Shown piece by piece: positions 50,073 through 58,324 of a stretch of DNA of 64,000 nt. The stretch is from JACCVL01 sp963704295. GTDB taxonomy: Bacteria; Actinomycetota; Actinomycetes; Propionibacteriales; Nocardioidaceae. The notes under the pieces were generated by a model. It saw only the letters and a list, made by a program, of their open reading frames with translations. It did not search any database and was not told where the DNA came from. Where the stretch lies: the NCBI GenBank assembly GCA_963704295.1, contig OY969884.1, forward strand, positions 558,001 through 622,000, read 5' to 3'. The position numbers and the translations under genes are program-made. Position 1 is the first letter of the stretch; each line of letters begins with the position of its first letter.

Positions 50073-51112
50073 GGCTGCCACCGCGGGCCGTACGCCGGGT
50101 CGTGGGGCCGGTGCTGCTGGCGGTGTGCTGGGTGCTCGTGGTCGTCGCCCTGCCCCTGCTGGGAGTCGCGGCGGCACTCGCGTCGTACTGGCTGCCGGGA
50201 CGGTGGCGCGGGCTGCGGCTGCTCGGTTTCGCCCTGGTCGGGTTGACCGTGGAGCTGCTCGCCCTGGTTGTGGCGCTGGTGCTGTGGGTGGCGAGCGGGT
50301 TCGGTGCCCGGCTTGCCTCGCCGCCGTTCCAGCGCGCGCACTACGCCCTGCTGCGCTGGATGCTGCGCGTCATCGTACGAACGGCGCGACGGCTGTTCGT
50401 GCTCCGGCTGCAGACCGACGGGGTGTCCTGGAGCCCCCTCGACGACGGCGTCCCCGGCTCCACCAACGCCATGATCGTGCTCAGCCGGCATGCCGGCCCC
50501 GGCGACAGCCTGCTGCTGCTGGAGACGCTGATGAACCGCGACCACCTGCGCCGGCCACGGACGGTCGCCAAGTCCACTCTGGCGTTGGACCCGGTCGTGG
50601 ACGTCTGGTTCCACCGGCTGCCGTCCCGGTTCATCGACCCCGATCCGCGCGAGGGTGAGGATGTCGAGTCGACGATCGCTGCGCTGGCCGCCGACCTCGG
50701 CGAGGAGGACGCGCTGCTGATCTTCCCCGAGGGCGGCAACTACACCCCGCGCCGCCGGGTCCGCGCCATCGACCGGCTGCGCCGGCGCGGCCACGGCGCG
50801 TACGCGGACCGGGCCGAGCAGATGCCGCATGTGCTGCCACCCCGTCCCGGCGGGGTGCTCGCCGCCGTGGAGGCGGCTCCGCACGCCGACCTGGTGCTGG
50901 TGGCGCACACCGGCCTCGAGCACATCACCGGGGCCCGGGCGGCCTGGCGGGTGCTGCACGAGCACAAGACCCTGCATCTGCGCTGGTGGTTCCACCCGGC
51001 CGGCGAGCTACCGGCCGGGCGCGAGGAGCGGATCGGCTGGTTGTTCGAGCGCTGGGCCGAGATCGACCGCTGGGTCGACGAGCAGGAGCAGAGCAGCGTC
51101 CCGAACTCTTGA
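50069..51112 (+). CDS. Membrane-bound acyltransferase (PlsC-like)
   Basis: 347 residues from the GTG at 50069. Two to three N-terminal transmembrane helices (about 10-35, 45-75) are followed by a 1-acylglycerol-phosphate-acyltransferase-like domain: the catalytic HxxxxD in SRHAGPGD (about residues 138-145) and FPEGGNYTPRRR with the conserved FPEG. The acceptor may be lysophosphatidic acid, but some relatives act on other alcohols. It is coupled to the patatin-like gene. Confidence 0.85.
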   Translation: MRLPPRAVRRVVGPVLLAVCWVLVVVALPLLGVAAALASYWLPGRWRGLRLLGFALVGLTVELLALVVALVLWVASGFGARLASPPFQRAHYALLRWMLRVIVRTARRLFVLRLQTDGVSWSPLDDGVPGSTNAMIVLSRHAGPGDSLLLLETLMNRDHLRRPRTVAKSTLALDPVVDVWFHRLPSRFIDPDPREGEDVESTIAALAADLGEEDALLIFPEGGNYTPRRRVRAIDRLRRRGHGAYADRAEQMPHVLPPRPGGVLAAVEAAPHADLVLVAHTGLEHITGARAAWRVLHEHKTLHLRWWFHPAGELPAGREERIGWLFERWAEIDRWVDEQEQSSVPNS

Positions 51113-51202
51113 CCGATTCGCCGGACAGCCGGGTGACCGCTTCACTACCGTGCGTCTGCCGTGTCCGCACGGGGGACGGCCACTGCTTCTCGAGGAGCCT
51201 TC

Positions 51203-53347
51203 GTGTCCAGACGTCCTGCCCTCACGCTGGCGGTAGTCCTAGCCGGCGCACTCGCGCTTCCGGTGGCAGCGACCGCCGCCCCGCCCGTCGCGCCGGGAAG
51301 CCCGCCGGTCGCTCCTATCGTCGACGCCGGAGCCCGGCCCGACCGGAGCTTCGGCCCGGCCGACCGCGCGGCCGCGTTGCGACAGGCCCGGGCGGACGCC
51401 CCGGCTGTCGCCCGCGCGCTCGGGCTGAGCGACTCGGAGCGGCTGGTTGCCCGCTCGGTCGAGCAGGACGCCGACGGCACCCGGCACGTGCGTTACGACC
51501 GGACGGTCGGCGGCCTCGAGGTCATCGGCGGTGACCTCGTCGTGCACCAGTCCGTCGGCGGCGCCGTCCGGTCGGCCGACCTCGCCACCGAGCAGTCGCT
51601 GGCGGCGGTGTGGACCGGCGACCCGGTGGTCGGCCGCAAGGCCGCCACCCGCGTCGCGGCCTCCCGCCAGCACCTGGCCGACGGGTCCGTCGGTGCTGCC
51701 CGGCTCGTGGTGTGGGCGGTCGACGGCGTCCCGCGTCCGGCCTGGCAGGTCGAGGTTGACGGCGTCGACCGTCGCGGTGGGCCGGTTCGCCGGGTGGAGT
51801 ACGTCGACGCCGGCACCGGCCGGTACATCGCCGGCTGGAGCAGCATCCAGCACGCCGACGGCAGCGGCCAGTCGCTCTACAGCGGCACGGTGCCGCTGAA
51901 GACCACGCTCGCGAACGGCAGGTTCCAGCTGAAGGACACCACCCGCGGCGGCGCGCGCACCGTGGACGTCTTCAACGGGACCGACCCGCCCGGCGGCTAC
52001 CTCGCCGGGACGATCTTCACCGACCCCGACAACGCGTGGGGCAACGGCAGCACCAGCAGCCGGCAGTCCGCCGCGGTGGACGTCGCGTTCGGCGGCGCCG
52101 AGACCTGGGACTACTTCAAGCAGACCTTCGGCCGCTCCGGCATCCGGGGTGACGGGGTCGGCGCGAAGAGCCGGGTGCACTACGGCAACAACTACGACAA
52201 CGCCTTCTGGGACGACGACTGCTTCTGCATGACCTACGGCGACGGCGGCACGTTGTTCAACCCACTGGTCTCCCTCGACGTGGCCGGCCACGAGATGACC
52301 CACGGTGTCACCTCGAACACCGCCGGGCTGAGATACTTCGGCGAGTCCGGCGGTCTGAACGAGGCCACCAGCGACATCTTCGGCACGATGGTCGAGTTCG
52401 GCGCCGGCCGCGCCAGCGACCCCGGTGACTACTACATCGGCGAGGAGATCACCAAGCCCGCCTTCGGCCCGTTCCTGCGCCGGATGGACACGCCGAGCGC
52501 CGACGGCAGCAGCTACGACTGCTGGACCATCGGGATGGGCTACGACGACGTGCACTACTCGTCCGGCCCGGCGAACAAGTTCTTCTACCTGTTGTCCGAG
52601 GGCACCGGGTCGAAGACGATCGGCGGCCTGCCGCACAACGGCACGTCCTGCAACGGGACCACCTTCGCGGGCATCGGCAAGGCAGCGGCGGCGAAGATCT
52701 GGTGGCGGGCGCTGAGCGTCTACATGACCTCGACCACCAGCTACATCGACGCGCGCGACGCCACGATCCGGGCCACCAAGGACCTGTTCCCGGCGGCACC
52801 CAAGAAGTGCACCGCTGTGGTCCGCGCCTGGAAGGCCGTCGACGTGCCGGCCGGATACTGGACCTGCCAGGGTCAGCTGGACGAGGGCGCGAGCGTCCTC
52901 GGCAGCAACCCCGGTTTCGAGTCCGGCAACGTCGGCTGGGCCCGCACCGGCTCGGCCATCATCACCAACAACCAAGCGATCGGCTGGGCGCACAGCGGGT
53001 CCTGGTGGGCGAACTTCGCCATGCAGGGCACGACCAGCAACGGGCTGATGACCAGGAGCGTCACGGTCCCCAACACCGCGACTGCGCACCTGCGGTTCGA
53101 CATGCTGGTCTACACCGAGGACTCGATCTTCTCCGAGTTCGACACGTTCGACGTGCTCGTGAACGGCACCAAGATCGGCCCGTCCGGACACTGGTCCAAC
53201 CTGGACGCCAACAACACCTACATCCGCTGGGATGTCCCGATGTCGCGCTGGGCGGGCCAGACCGTCACCCTCGGGTTCCGCGCGAAGGAGGACTTCTCCG
53301 GGCTGTCCCAGTTCCTGGTGGACGACGTGACCCTCACCCCCCGATAA
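51203..53347 (+). CDS. Secreted thermolysin-like (M4) metalloprotease
   Basis: 714 residues from the GTG at 51203, with GAGGAG upstream. Signal peptide (1-about 27), FTP/PepSY propeptide (about 45-220), and M4 catalytic domain (about 230-550) with VAGHEMTHGVT (zinc ligands and catalytic Glu) and the third ligand Glu in GGLNEATSD. The last about 150 residues form a beta-sandwich (NPGFESGNVGWARTGSAII, ending FLVDDVTLTPR) likely to bind carbohydrate or cell wall. It is an extracellular neutral protease matured by propeptide removal. It ends before a palindromic terminator-like repeat. Confidence 0.94.
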   Translation: MSRRPALTLAVVLAGALALPVAATAAPPVAPGSPPVAPIVDAGARPDRSFGPADRAAALRQARADAPAVARALGLSDSERLVARSVEQDADGTRHVRYDRTVGGLEVIGGDLVVHQSVGGAVRSADLATEQSLAAVWTGDPVVGRKAATRVAASRQHLADGSVGAARLVVWAVDGVPRPAWQVEVDGVDRRGGPVRRVEYVDAGTGRYIAGWSSIQHADGSGQSLYSGTVPLKTTLANGRFQLKDTTRGGARTVDVFNGTDPPGGYLAGTIFTDPDNAWGNGSTSSRQSAAVDVAFGGAETWDYFKQTFGRSGIRGDGVGAKSRVHYGNNYDNAFWDDDCFCMTYGDGGTLFNPLVSLDVAGHEMTHGVTSNTAGLRYFGESGGLNEATSDIFGTMVEFGAGRASDPGDYYIGEEITKPAFGPFLRRMDTPSADGSSYDCWTIGMGYDDVHYSSGPANKFFYLLSEGTGSKTIGGLPHNGTSCNGTTFAGIGKAAAAKIWWRALSVYMTSTTSYIDARDATIRATKDLFPAAPKKCTAVVRAWKAVDVPAGYWTCQGQLDEGASVLGSNPGFESGNVGWARTGSAIITNNQAIGWAHSGSWWANFAMQGTTSNGLMTRSVTVPNTATAHLRFDMLVYTEDSIFSEFDTFDVLVNGTKIGPSGHWSNLDANNTYIRWDVPMSRWAGQTVTLGFRAKEDFSGLSQFLVDDVTLTPR

Positions 53348-53361
53348 CCCCCAACCACACT

Positions 53362-53411
53362 GGCCACGATCCGCGACTTTTGCAGGGCTGCAGAAGTCGC
53401 GGATCGTGGCC
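53362..53411. repeat. Palindromic-repeat family, copy 3 (perfect long arms); likely terminator
   Basis: The 24-nt arms 53362-53385 and 53388-53411 (left ends CTTTTGCAG, right starts CTGCAGAAG) pair with a single T/C-type exception around a GG loop. It lies between the convergent M4 and M43 protease genes, 15 bp after the M4 stop and 28 bp from the M43 stop, so a bidirectional terminator role is likely. Confidence 0.85.
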
Positions 53412-53438
53412 GTTTGTGGTGCGTGGTGTTGCTCTCGC

Positions 53439-54422
53439 TCACATGCCCTTGCGGTAGGCGAGCCAGCTGAGCTTCATCCGGTCGTTCTGACCACGGGTGA
53501 AGCGGTCGATGCACGGGTCGTCGGTGTAGTTCATGAAGTTGTGCACCGGGTCGAGCAGCGGGTTCGCCGGCGGGACCGGCGGCGCGCAGGTGTTCAGCGA
53601 CTCGTCGCACTCGAAGACGTTGTTACCCGCCTCCTGGCGCGGCGTGTCCTCGACGCGGTCGCCGAGCCGGCTGCACCCGTTCTGGAACGTGTGGTAGAGC
53701 CCCAGCCAGTGTCCGATCTCGTGCGTGGCGGTGTCACCCTTGTTGTACGGAGCGGCACTGCCCCCCGGCATGGACTCGTTCAGGATGACCAGCCCGTCGC
53801 GGAACATCTTCTTCTTCGGCAGGCCGGGGAAGAACGCGTATCCGAGCAGCCCTCCGTCGAGGTTGGCGATGTAGACGTTGAGGTCCTCGAAGCTGCCGCG
53901 GTGCAGCGCCTTCTTGGCCTCCCGGTCGTCGTCCTTGAATCCCCAGTCGTACCAGTCGGTCTTCTTGGTCCGGTCGATGGCCTTGACCCGGAAGCGGAAC
54001 GGCGTCGCCGCGGCGTCCTTGGCGGTGCGCCCGGCGAAGCCGTTGTTCATGACCGTGATCTGTCGCTCGATCTGACGGTTCGAGACGTTGCCGTCACCGT
54101 TGTTCTTGCGCAGCACGTGCACGAACACGTCGATGCGGATGTTCTTGGCGCGCATCTCACGGGCGGCCTCGGCCTTGTTCTTGTAGCCCATCTTGTGCAG
54201 CCGCCGCACCATCTGCCGCTCGTAGCTGCGCATCTGCCGCTCGCTCATCGCCGTCGGCTCGGCGCGCAGGTCGCTGCCCTCGGCGATCTTGGCTGCGCTG
54301 TAGGTCGAGTCGCAGAGCCCCTCGTCCGACTGCGTCACCACGGCCGATGCCGACGGCACGGCGGCCAGGCTGGCGCCCAGCATCGCGCCGGCGGCCAGGC
54401 CACCCAGTACCGATCTCCTCAT
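53439..54422 (-). CDS. Secreted zinc metalloprotease, M43 (pappalysin-like) family
   Basis: 327 residues from the ATG at 54422, with GAGGGG upstream. Signal peptide (1-about 27), a short pro-region, and the catalytic domain with complete metzincin motif HEIGHWLGLYH (about residues 233-243) and Met-turn NFMNYTDD. Cysteines around the active site (NGCSRLGD, FECDESLNTC, DPCIDRF) match M43 disulfides. It is an extracellular endopeptidase. It is tail-to-tail with the M4 protease gene. Confidence 0.93.
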   Translation of the reverse strand: MRRSVLGGLAAGAMLGASLAAVPSASAVVTQSDEGLCDSTYSAAKIAEGSDLRAEPTAMSERQMRSYERQMVRRLHKMGYKNKAEAAREMRAKNIRIDVFVHVLRKNNGDGNVSNRQIERQITVMNNGFAGRTAKDAAATPFRFRVKAIDRTKKTDWYDWGFKDDDREAKKALHRGSFEDLNVYIANLDGGLLGYAFFPGLPKKKMFRDGLVILNESMPGGSAAPYNKGDTATHEIGHWLGLYHTFQNGCSRLGDRVEDTPRQEAGNNVFECDESLNTCAPPVPPANPLLDPVHNFMNYTDDPCIDRFTRGQNDRMKLSWLAYRKGM

Positions 54423-54567
54423 GTCGTTCCCCTCGCTCGTCGACACCGACCGGGTCCGGACCGGTGTTACCCGCATCCTCACCTATCACGACGGTCCCGG
54501 CACGACGAGACTCGCGGACCCCTGCGGTCTGGAGTGCGGGCGGGGACCGGACGACGCCCCGTCGGCG

Positions 54568-55143
54568 CTAGCGCAAGGGGACGAACCGGTAGGCGCCGTG
54601 CCGGGTCACGTCCACCGTCCCGTCGGGAGCGCGGATGACCCGCCACATCTCTCCCTTGACGGGGACGACCATCACGCCGCCGTCGGTCAGCTGGTCCACC
54701 AAGGAGTGCGGCAGCTCACGCGCCTCGGCCGACACGAGGATCCGGTCGTACGGCGCTGCCGGCAGCCAGCCGAGCAGCTCCGGCTCCGGCTGTCGGATCT
54801 GGGCCCACGGGACGTCCTGGGCGGCAAGGTTGTCCGCTCCCCAGCGGGCCAGCCACGGGATGATCTCGACACCGATGACCGATCCGTTCGGGCCGACCAG
54901 CCGGGCCAGCAGCGCTGTGGTCCACCCGGACCCCGCACCGACGTCGAGGACCCGCTGGCCGACCCGGACGTCGAGCAGATCCAGCATCGCTGCCACCGTG
55001 CGGGGCTGCGAGCTGGTCTGGCCGTCACCCAGCGGCAGCGGGCCGTCGGTCCCGGCGAGCGCCCGCTGGTCGGCCGGCAGGAAGTCCTCCCGTCGAACCG
55101 TGCGCATGGCATGGGCGACCGAGTCGGCACCGTCAACGGCCAT
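54568..55143 (-). CDS. pcm: Protein-L-isoaspartate O-methyltransferase
   Basis: 191 residues. Repairs isoaspartyl residues by SAM-dependent methylation. Motifs: REDFLPADQRALAGTDGPLPLGDGQTSSQP (substrate region; usual xQ-T-x-S-x-P), SAM-binding VLDVGAGSGWTTALLA (about residues 65-80), and MVVPVKG. It is somewhat shorter than typical family members at the C-terminus. The ATG at 55143 has GAGACT 6 nt upstream, which may be a weak leaderless-type box. Confidence 0.87.
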   Translation of the reverse strand: MAVDGADSVAHAMRTVRREDFLPADQRALAGTDGPLPLGDGQTSSQPRTVAAMLDLLDVRVGQRVLDVGAGSGWTTALLARLVGPNGSVIGVEIIPWLARWGADNLAAQDVPWAQIRQPEPELLGWLPAAPYDRILVSAEARELPHSLVDQLTDGGVMVVPVKGEMWRVIRAPDGTVDVTRHGAYRFVPLR

Positions 55144-55173
55144 GCCGACAGTCTCCCACCGCCGCCACCCCCA

Positions 55174-55195
55174 CCACGATCCGCGACTTCTGCAG
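55174..55195 (+). repeat. Palindromic-repeat family, copy 4 (left arm)
   Basis: 22 bp identical to the copy at 55316-55337 and in the same orientation. It lies 41 bp upstream of tRNA-Val. Confidence 0.8.
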
Positions 55196-55236
55196 GCCCC
55201 GGCCGGGCAGGGTGCGGCTACGCTGTGCGGCCGCTG

Positions 55237-55308
55237 GGGCGCATAGCTCAGCGGTAGAGCGCTTGCCTTACAAGCAAGATGTCACAGGTTCGATCCCTGT
55301 TGCGCCCA
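55237..55308 (+). tRNA. tRNA-Val (anticodon TAC)
   Basis: 72 nt folding as a complete cloverleaf: acceptor GGGCGCA/TGCGCCC, D arm GCTC/GAGC, anticodon stem CTTGC/GCAAG with loop CTTACAA, T arm ACAGG/CCTGT with TTCGATC, and discriminator A. The 3' CCA is not encoded. It reads GUA and possibly other Val codons. Confidence 0.97.
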
Positions 55309-55315
55309 CCCCAGT

Positions 55316-55337
55316 CCACGATCCGCGACTTCTGCAG
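55316..55337 (+). repeat. Palindromic-repeat family, copy 5 (left arm)
   Basis: Begins 8 nt after the tRNA-Val 3' end and is identical over 22 bp to the copy upstream of the tRNA, so the tRNA is bracketed by direct repeats. Confidence 0.8.
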
Positions 55338-55373
55338 GACCGCCTGCGGCGCCGGACCGGGCATCGCGCGGGC

Positions 55374-55385
55374 TAAGATCGGCAG
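55374..55385 (+). promoter_or_regulatory. Predicted -10 box of a leaderless cation-efflux transcript
   Basis: TAAGAT at 55374-55379 is followed by 6 nt and the ATG at 55386. Confidence 0.6.
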
Positions 55386-56291
55386 ATGGCCGCGGACGAG
55401 TCCCGGCCTGCGACCACTCGGAACCTCGGCGTCGCTCTCGGCTTGATCCTCGGGTTCATGGTCGTCGAGGTCGTGGTCGGCGTGCTGGCTTCCTCCCTGG
55501 CGCTGATCTCCGACGCCGGACACATGCTCACCGACGCCACGGCCATCGCCCTGGCGCTGGTCACGCTCCGGCTCGCCGCTCGCCCGGCCAGCGGCAACCT
55601 CACCTACGGCCTGCGCCGGCTCGAGATCCTCTCGGCTCAGGCGAACGGCATCACCTTGTGGCTGCTGGTCGGGTGGTTCGGCTTCGAGGCCGTCCGGCGC
55701 TTCCTCGACCCGCCGCAGGTTCAGGGTGGCCTGGTGCTGGGCACGGCGCTGGTCGGCATCGTCGTCAACCTCGGGGCGACCTGGCTCGTCAGCCGGGCGG
55801 ACCGTCGGTCGCTGAACGTCGAGGGCGCCTTCCAGCACGTCCTCAACGACCTGTACGCCTTCATCGCCACCGCGCTCGCCGGGCTCGTCATCCTGCTCAC
55901 CGGCTGGCGGCAGGCCGATGCTCTCGCGGCCCTGGTGGTGGCAGCGCTGATGGCCCGTGCGGGCTGGCGACTGCTGCGGGATTCCTGGCGGATCTTCTTG
56001 GAGGCCGCGCCTCGTGGCCTCGACGTGGCGGCACTCGACGCCGACCTGCACGCGATGGAGGCGGTCACTGAGGTGCACGACCTGCACGTCTGGGAGGTCA
56101 CCTCCGGCTTCCCGGCGCTGTCCGCGCACATCCTGGTCCGACCCGAGGCGGACTGTCACGAGCGGCGGACGGCCATCGCCACACTGCTGGCCGAACGCTA
56201 CGGCGTCGAGCACACCACGCTGCAAGTCGACCACGCCTACGCCGTGCTCATCCCGCCGGAGCAGCTCACGCACCGTCCCGACGAGCCCTGA
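55386..56291 (+). CDS. Cation diffusion facilitator (CzcD/ZitB type)
   Basis: 301 residues, six transmembrane helices expected (about 14-35, 42-62, 80-100, 115-135, 155-175, 182-200). It exports Zn2+/Co2+ or similar in exchange for protons. Metal-site motifs: SDAGHMLTDA (HxxxD in helix 2) and HVLNDLYAF (HxxxD in helix 5). The C-terminal cytosolic domain (about 205-295) has EVHDLHVWEVTSGFPALSAHI. The leaderless-type box precedes the ATG. It is flanked by copies of the palindromic repeat in opposite orientation. Confidence 0.93.
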   Translation: MAADESRPATTRNLGVALGLILGFMVVEVVVGVLASSLALISDAGHMLTDATAIALALVTLRLAARPASGNLTYGLRRLEILSAQANGITLWLLVGWFGFEAVRRFLDPPQVQGGLVLGTALVGIVVNLGATWLVSRADRRSLNVEGAFQHVLNDLYAFIATALAGLVILLTGWRQADALAALVVAALMARAGWRLLRDSWRIFLEAAPRGLDVAALDADLHAMEAVTEVHDLHVWEVTSGFPALSAHILVRPEADCHERRTAIATLLAERYGVEHTTLQVDHAYAVLIPPEQLTHRPDEP

Positions 56292-56302
56292 CCCCGCTCC
56301 CG

Positions 56303-56370
56303 GCAGAGGTCGCGGATCGTGACACGGGGTTCGGGCCGGCGGTGAGGGCTGCAAAAGTCGCGGATCGTGA
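56303..56370 (-). repeat. Palindromic-repeat family, copies 6a and 6b (right arms)
   Basis: Two right-arm copies in tandem: 56303-56321 (GCAGAGGTCGCGGATCGTG) and 56349-56370 (starts CTGCAAAAGTCGCGG). They lie between the cation efflux gene and the GH43 gene. Confidence 0.75.
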
Positions 56371-56430
56371 GCCCAGGGGGGGGTGGGCTGAGAAAGTGGG
56401 GTCTGGGGGCTTGCGCGGCGCTTTGTCCGT

Positions 56431-56444
56431 TTGCAACGTTGTAA
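56431..56444. promoter_or_regulatory. LacI-type operator-like palindrome before the GH43 start
   Basis: TTGCAACGTTGTAA is a near-perfect inverted repeat with a central CG, the usual form of LacI/GalR-family operators. It ends 2 nt before the GH43 ATG, and no Shine-Dalgarno is visible, so it would overlap the transcription or translation start. No LacI gene is in the window. Confidence 0.45.
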
Positions 56445-56446
56445 GC

Positions 56447-58315
56447 ATGCATCGTGGCACCCTGCTCCCGCTCGTCGTCGTGCTGGCTCTGATCGGCACC
56501 CTCGCTCCCGCCGGCGCCGCTCCGGACCCGGACTCCGCCGTCCAGGAGTCGTACGCCAACCCGCTTGCCCCCCGCGTACCCGACGGCGGCACGGTGGACA
56601 GCTGCGCCGACCCGGCGGTGCTCGAGGGCCAGCGAGCGGACGACCGGTGGTGGTACCTGTACTGCACCACCGACCCGCTCAACGACGACGACACCGACGC
56701 CGCCGGCGACCCCCGCTTCCACCCGGTGCCGATGATGCGCTCGCGCGACCTCGTCGACTGGCACTACGTCGGTGACGCCCTCCCCGAGCCGCCGGAGTGG
56801 GCCGCGGACGGTGCCGCGCTGTGGGCCCCGGACGTCGTCTACTCGCGGGCGACGAACCGGTACTACCTCACCTTCGTGGTCACCGACGTGGACGACGACG
56901 TCAGCGGCGAGCCGGGCTGTGCCTCCGACAGCGCGATCGGGGTCGCGGTGAGCCGGGGGCCGACCGGGCCCTGGGACGTCTCCGGCCAGCCGGTGGTGCC
57001 CCCACGGCGCAACCCCGACGGCTCCGGCGGCTGTGACTTCCTCTGGACGTTCGACCCGGACGTGCTCGGCGACAGCATCGGCCGCGAGGGCGTCCTCTAC
57101 TACGGCTCCTACTACGGCGGCGTCCACGGCACCGAGGTGGCCCTCGACCGGGACGGCATGCGCACCGTCGGCAGCTCCTCCCCCCTCGCCATCGGCAACC
57201 GGTACGAGGGCGCGAACGTCGTGCGCCGGCACGGCTGGTACTACCTGTTCGCCTCGGCGACCAACTGCTGCAACGGACCGCTGACCGGCTACAGCGTGTT
57301 CGCCGGCCGGTCCCGGTCGCCGCTCGGACCGTTCGTCGACCGGAACGGCAGCTCGCTGCTGGCCGGCCGAGTGGGCGGCACCCCGGTGCTGTCGATGAAC
57401 GGCAACCGCTGGGTCGGGCTGGGTCACAACAGCGTGTTCCGCGACCACGGTGGCCAGTGGTGGACGGCCTACCACGCGGTCGACCGGGGCGACCCCTACT
57501 TCTCCTTCGATCCCGGCTTCACCAAGCGCCCGGTGCTGCTGGACCCGGTCGACTGGGTTCGCGGCTGGCCGACGGTCCGCGCCGGCCGCTGGGCCTCCGA
57601 CCGCCGGATGCCGGCACCGGCGGCTCAGCCGGGTCAGGAGTCGCGCTACGAGCCTGACCCCGTCCCGCCGCACCGCAAGGGCGCCCGGCTGCCGGGACCG
57701 TCGGACTCGTTCCGAGGCGCCGCCCTCGGCGACCGGTGGAGCTGGGTCCGCCAGCCCGACCCCGCGACGTACGACGTCGGCAGCGGTCGCTTCCGCTTCG
57801 AGACGCAGCCCGGCGACCTGTACGTGGACAGCGACACCGCGTCCGTGCTCACCACGCCGGCGCCACCTGGCGACTACGTGGTGCAGACCAAGGTGCGGCT
57901 GGACGTGCCGCCCGAAGGGTGCTGTCACAACTACGTGCAGGCCGGCCTGGTGCTGTACGGCGGCGACGACAGGTTCGTCAAGCTCACCCACACCTCGATC
58001 TGGGAGACCCGCCAGACCGAATTTGCCAAGGAGGTCCCCACCGCACCCCCGGACCACCCGCGGTACGGCAACACGGTGGTCGGCCCGCCCGGGGACTGGA
58101 CCTGGCTGCGCATCGTGCGCGAGCAGCGGCCGGGCGGCTCGGGCCGGACGGCTGACTACACCGCCTACACCCGGGCGCCCGGACAGCACTGGGTCCGCGG
58201 CGGGGTGTGGACCCACCGGCTGGGGCCGGAGCACCGGATCGGCCTGGTGTCGATGGGCGGCGCCGGGTTCACCGCCGACTTCGACGCGGTGCGGGTCTGG
58301 CGACTCCGGTCCTGA
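56447..58315 (+). CDS. Secreted glycoside hydrolase family 43
   Basis: 622 residues from the ATG at 56447. Signal peptide (1-about 24), five-bladed beta-propeller GH43 domain with the catalytic base Asp55 in SCADPAV, a DPDV Asp near residue 205, and the acid Glu in RYEGANVVRRHGWYYLF. A C-terminal beta-sandwich (about 430-622) has DSFRGAALGDRWSWVRQPDP, typical of GH43 C2 domains. It probably cleaves arabinan, xylan side chains or related plant polysaccharides outside the cell. Control by a sugar-responsive LacI-type repressor is suggested by the operator-like site at its start. Confidence 0.88.
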   Translation: MHRGTLLPLVVVLALIGTLAPAGAAPDPDSAVQESYANPLAPRVPDGGTVDSCADPAVLEGQRADDRWWYLYCTTDPLNDDDTDAAGDPRFHPVPMMRSRDLVDWHYVGDALPEPPEWAADGAALWAPDVVYSRATNRYYLTFVVTDVDDDVSGEPGCASDSAIGVAVSRGPTGPWDVSGQPVVPPRRNPDGSGGCDFLWTFDPDVLGDSIGREGVLYYGSYYGGVHGTEVALDRDGMRTVGSSSPLAIGNRYEGANVVRRHGWYYLFASATNCCNGPLTGYSVFAGRSRSPLGPFVDRNGSSLLAGRVGGTPVLSMNGNRWVGLGHNSVFRDHGGQWWTAYHAVDRGDPYFSFDPGFTKRPVLLDPVDWVRGWPTVRAGRWASDRRMPAPAAQPGQESRYEPDPVPPHRKGARLPGPSDSFRGAALGDRWSWVRQPDPATYDVGSGRFRFETQPGDLYVDSDTASVLTTPAPPGDYVVQTKVRLDVPPEGCCHNYVQAGLVLYGGDDRFVKLTHTSIWETRQTEFAKEVPTAPPDHPRYGNTVVGPPGDWTWLRIVREQRPGGSGRTADYTAYTRAPGQHWVRGGVWTHRLGPEHRIGLVSMGGAGFTADFDAVRVWRLRS

Positions 58316-58324
58316 CCGCCGGGC

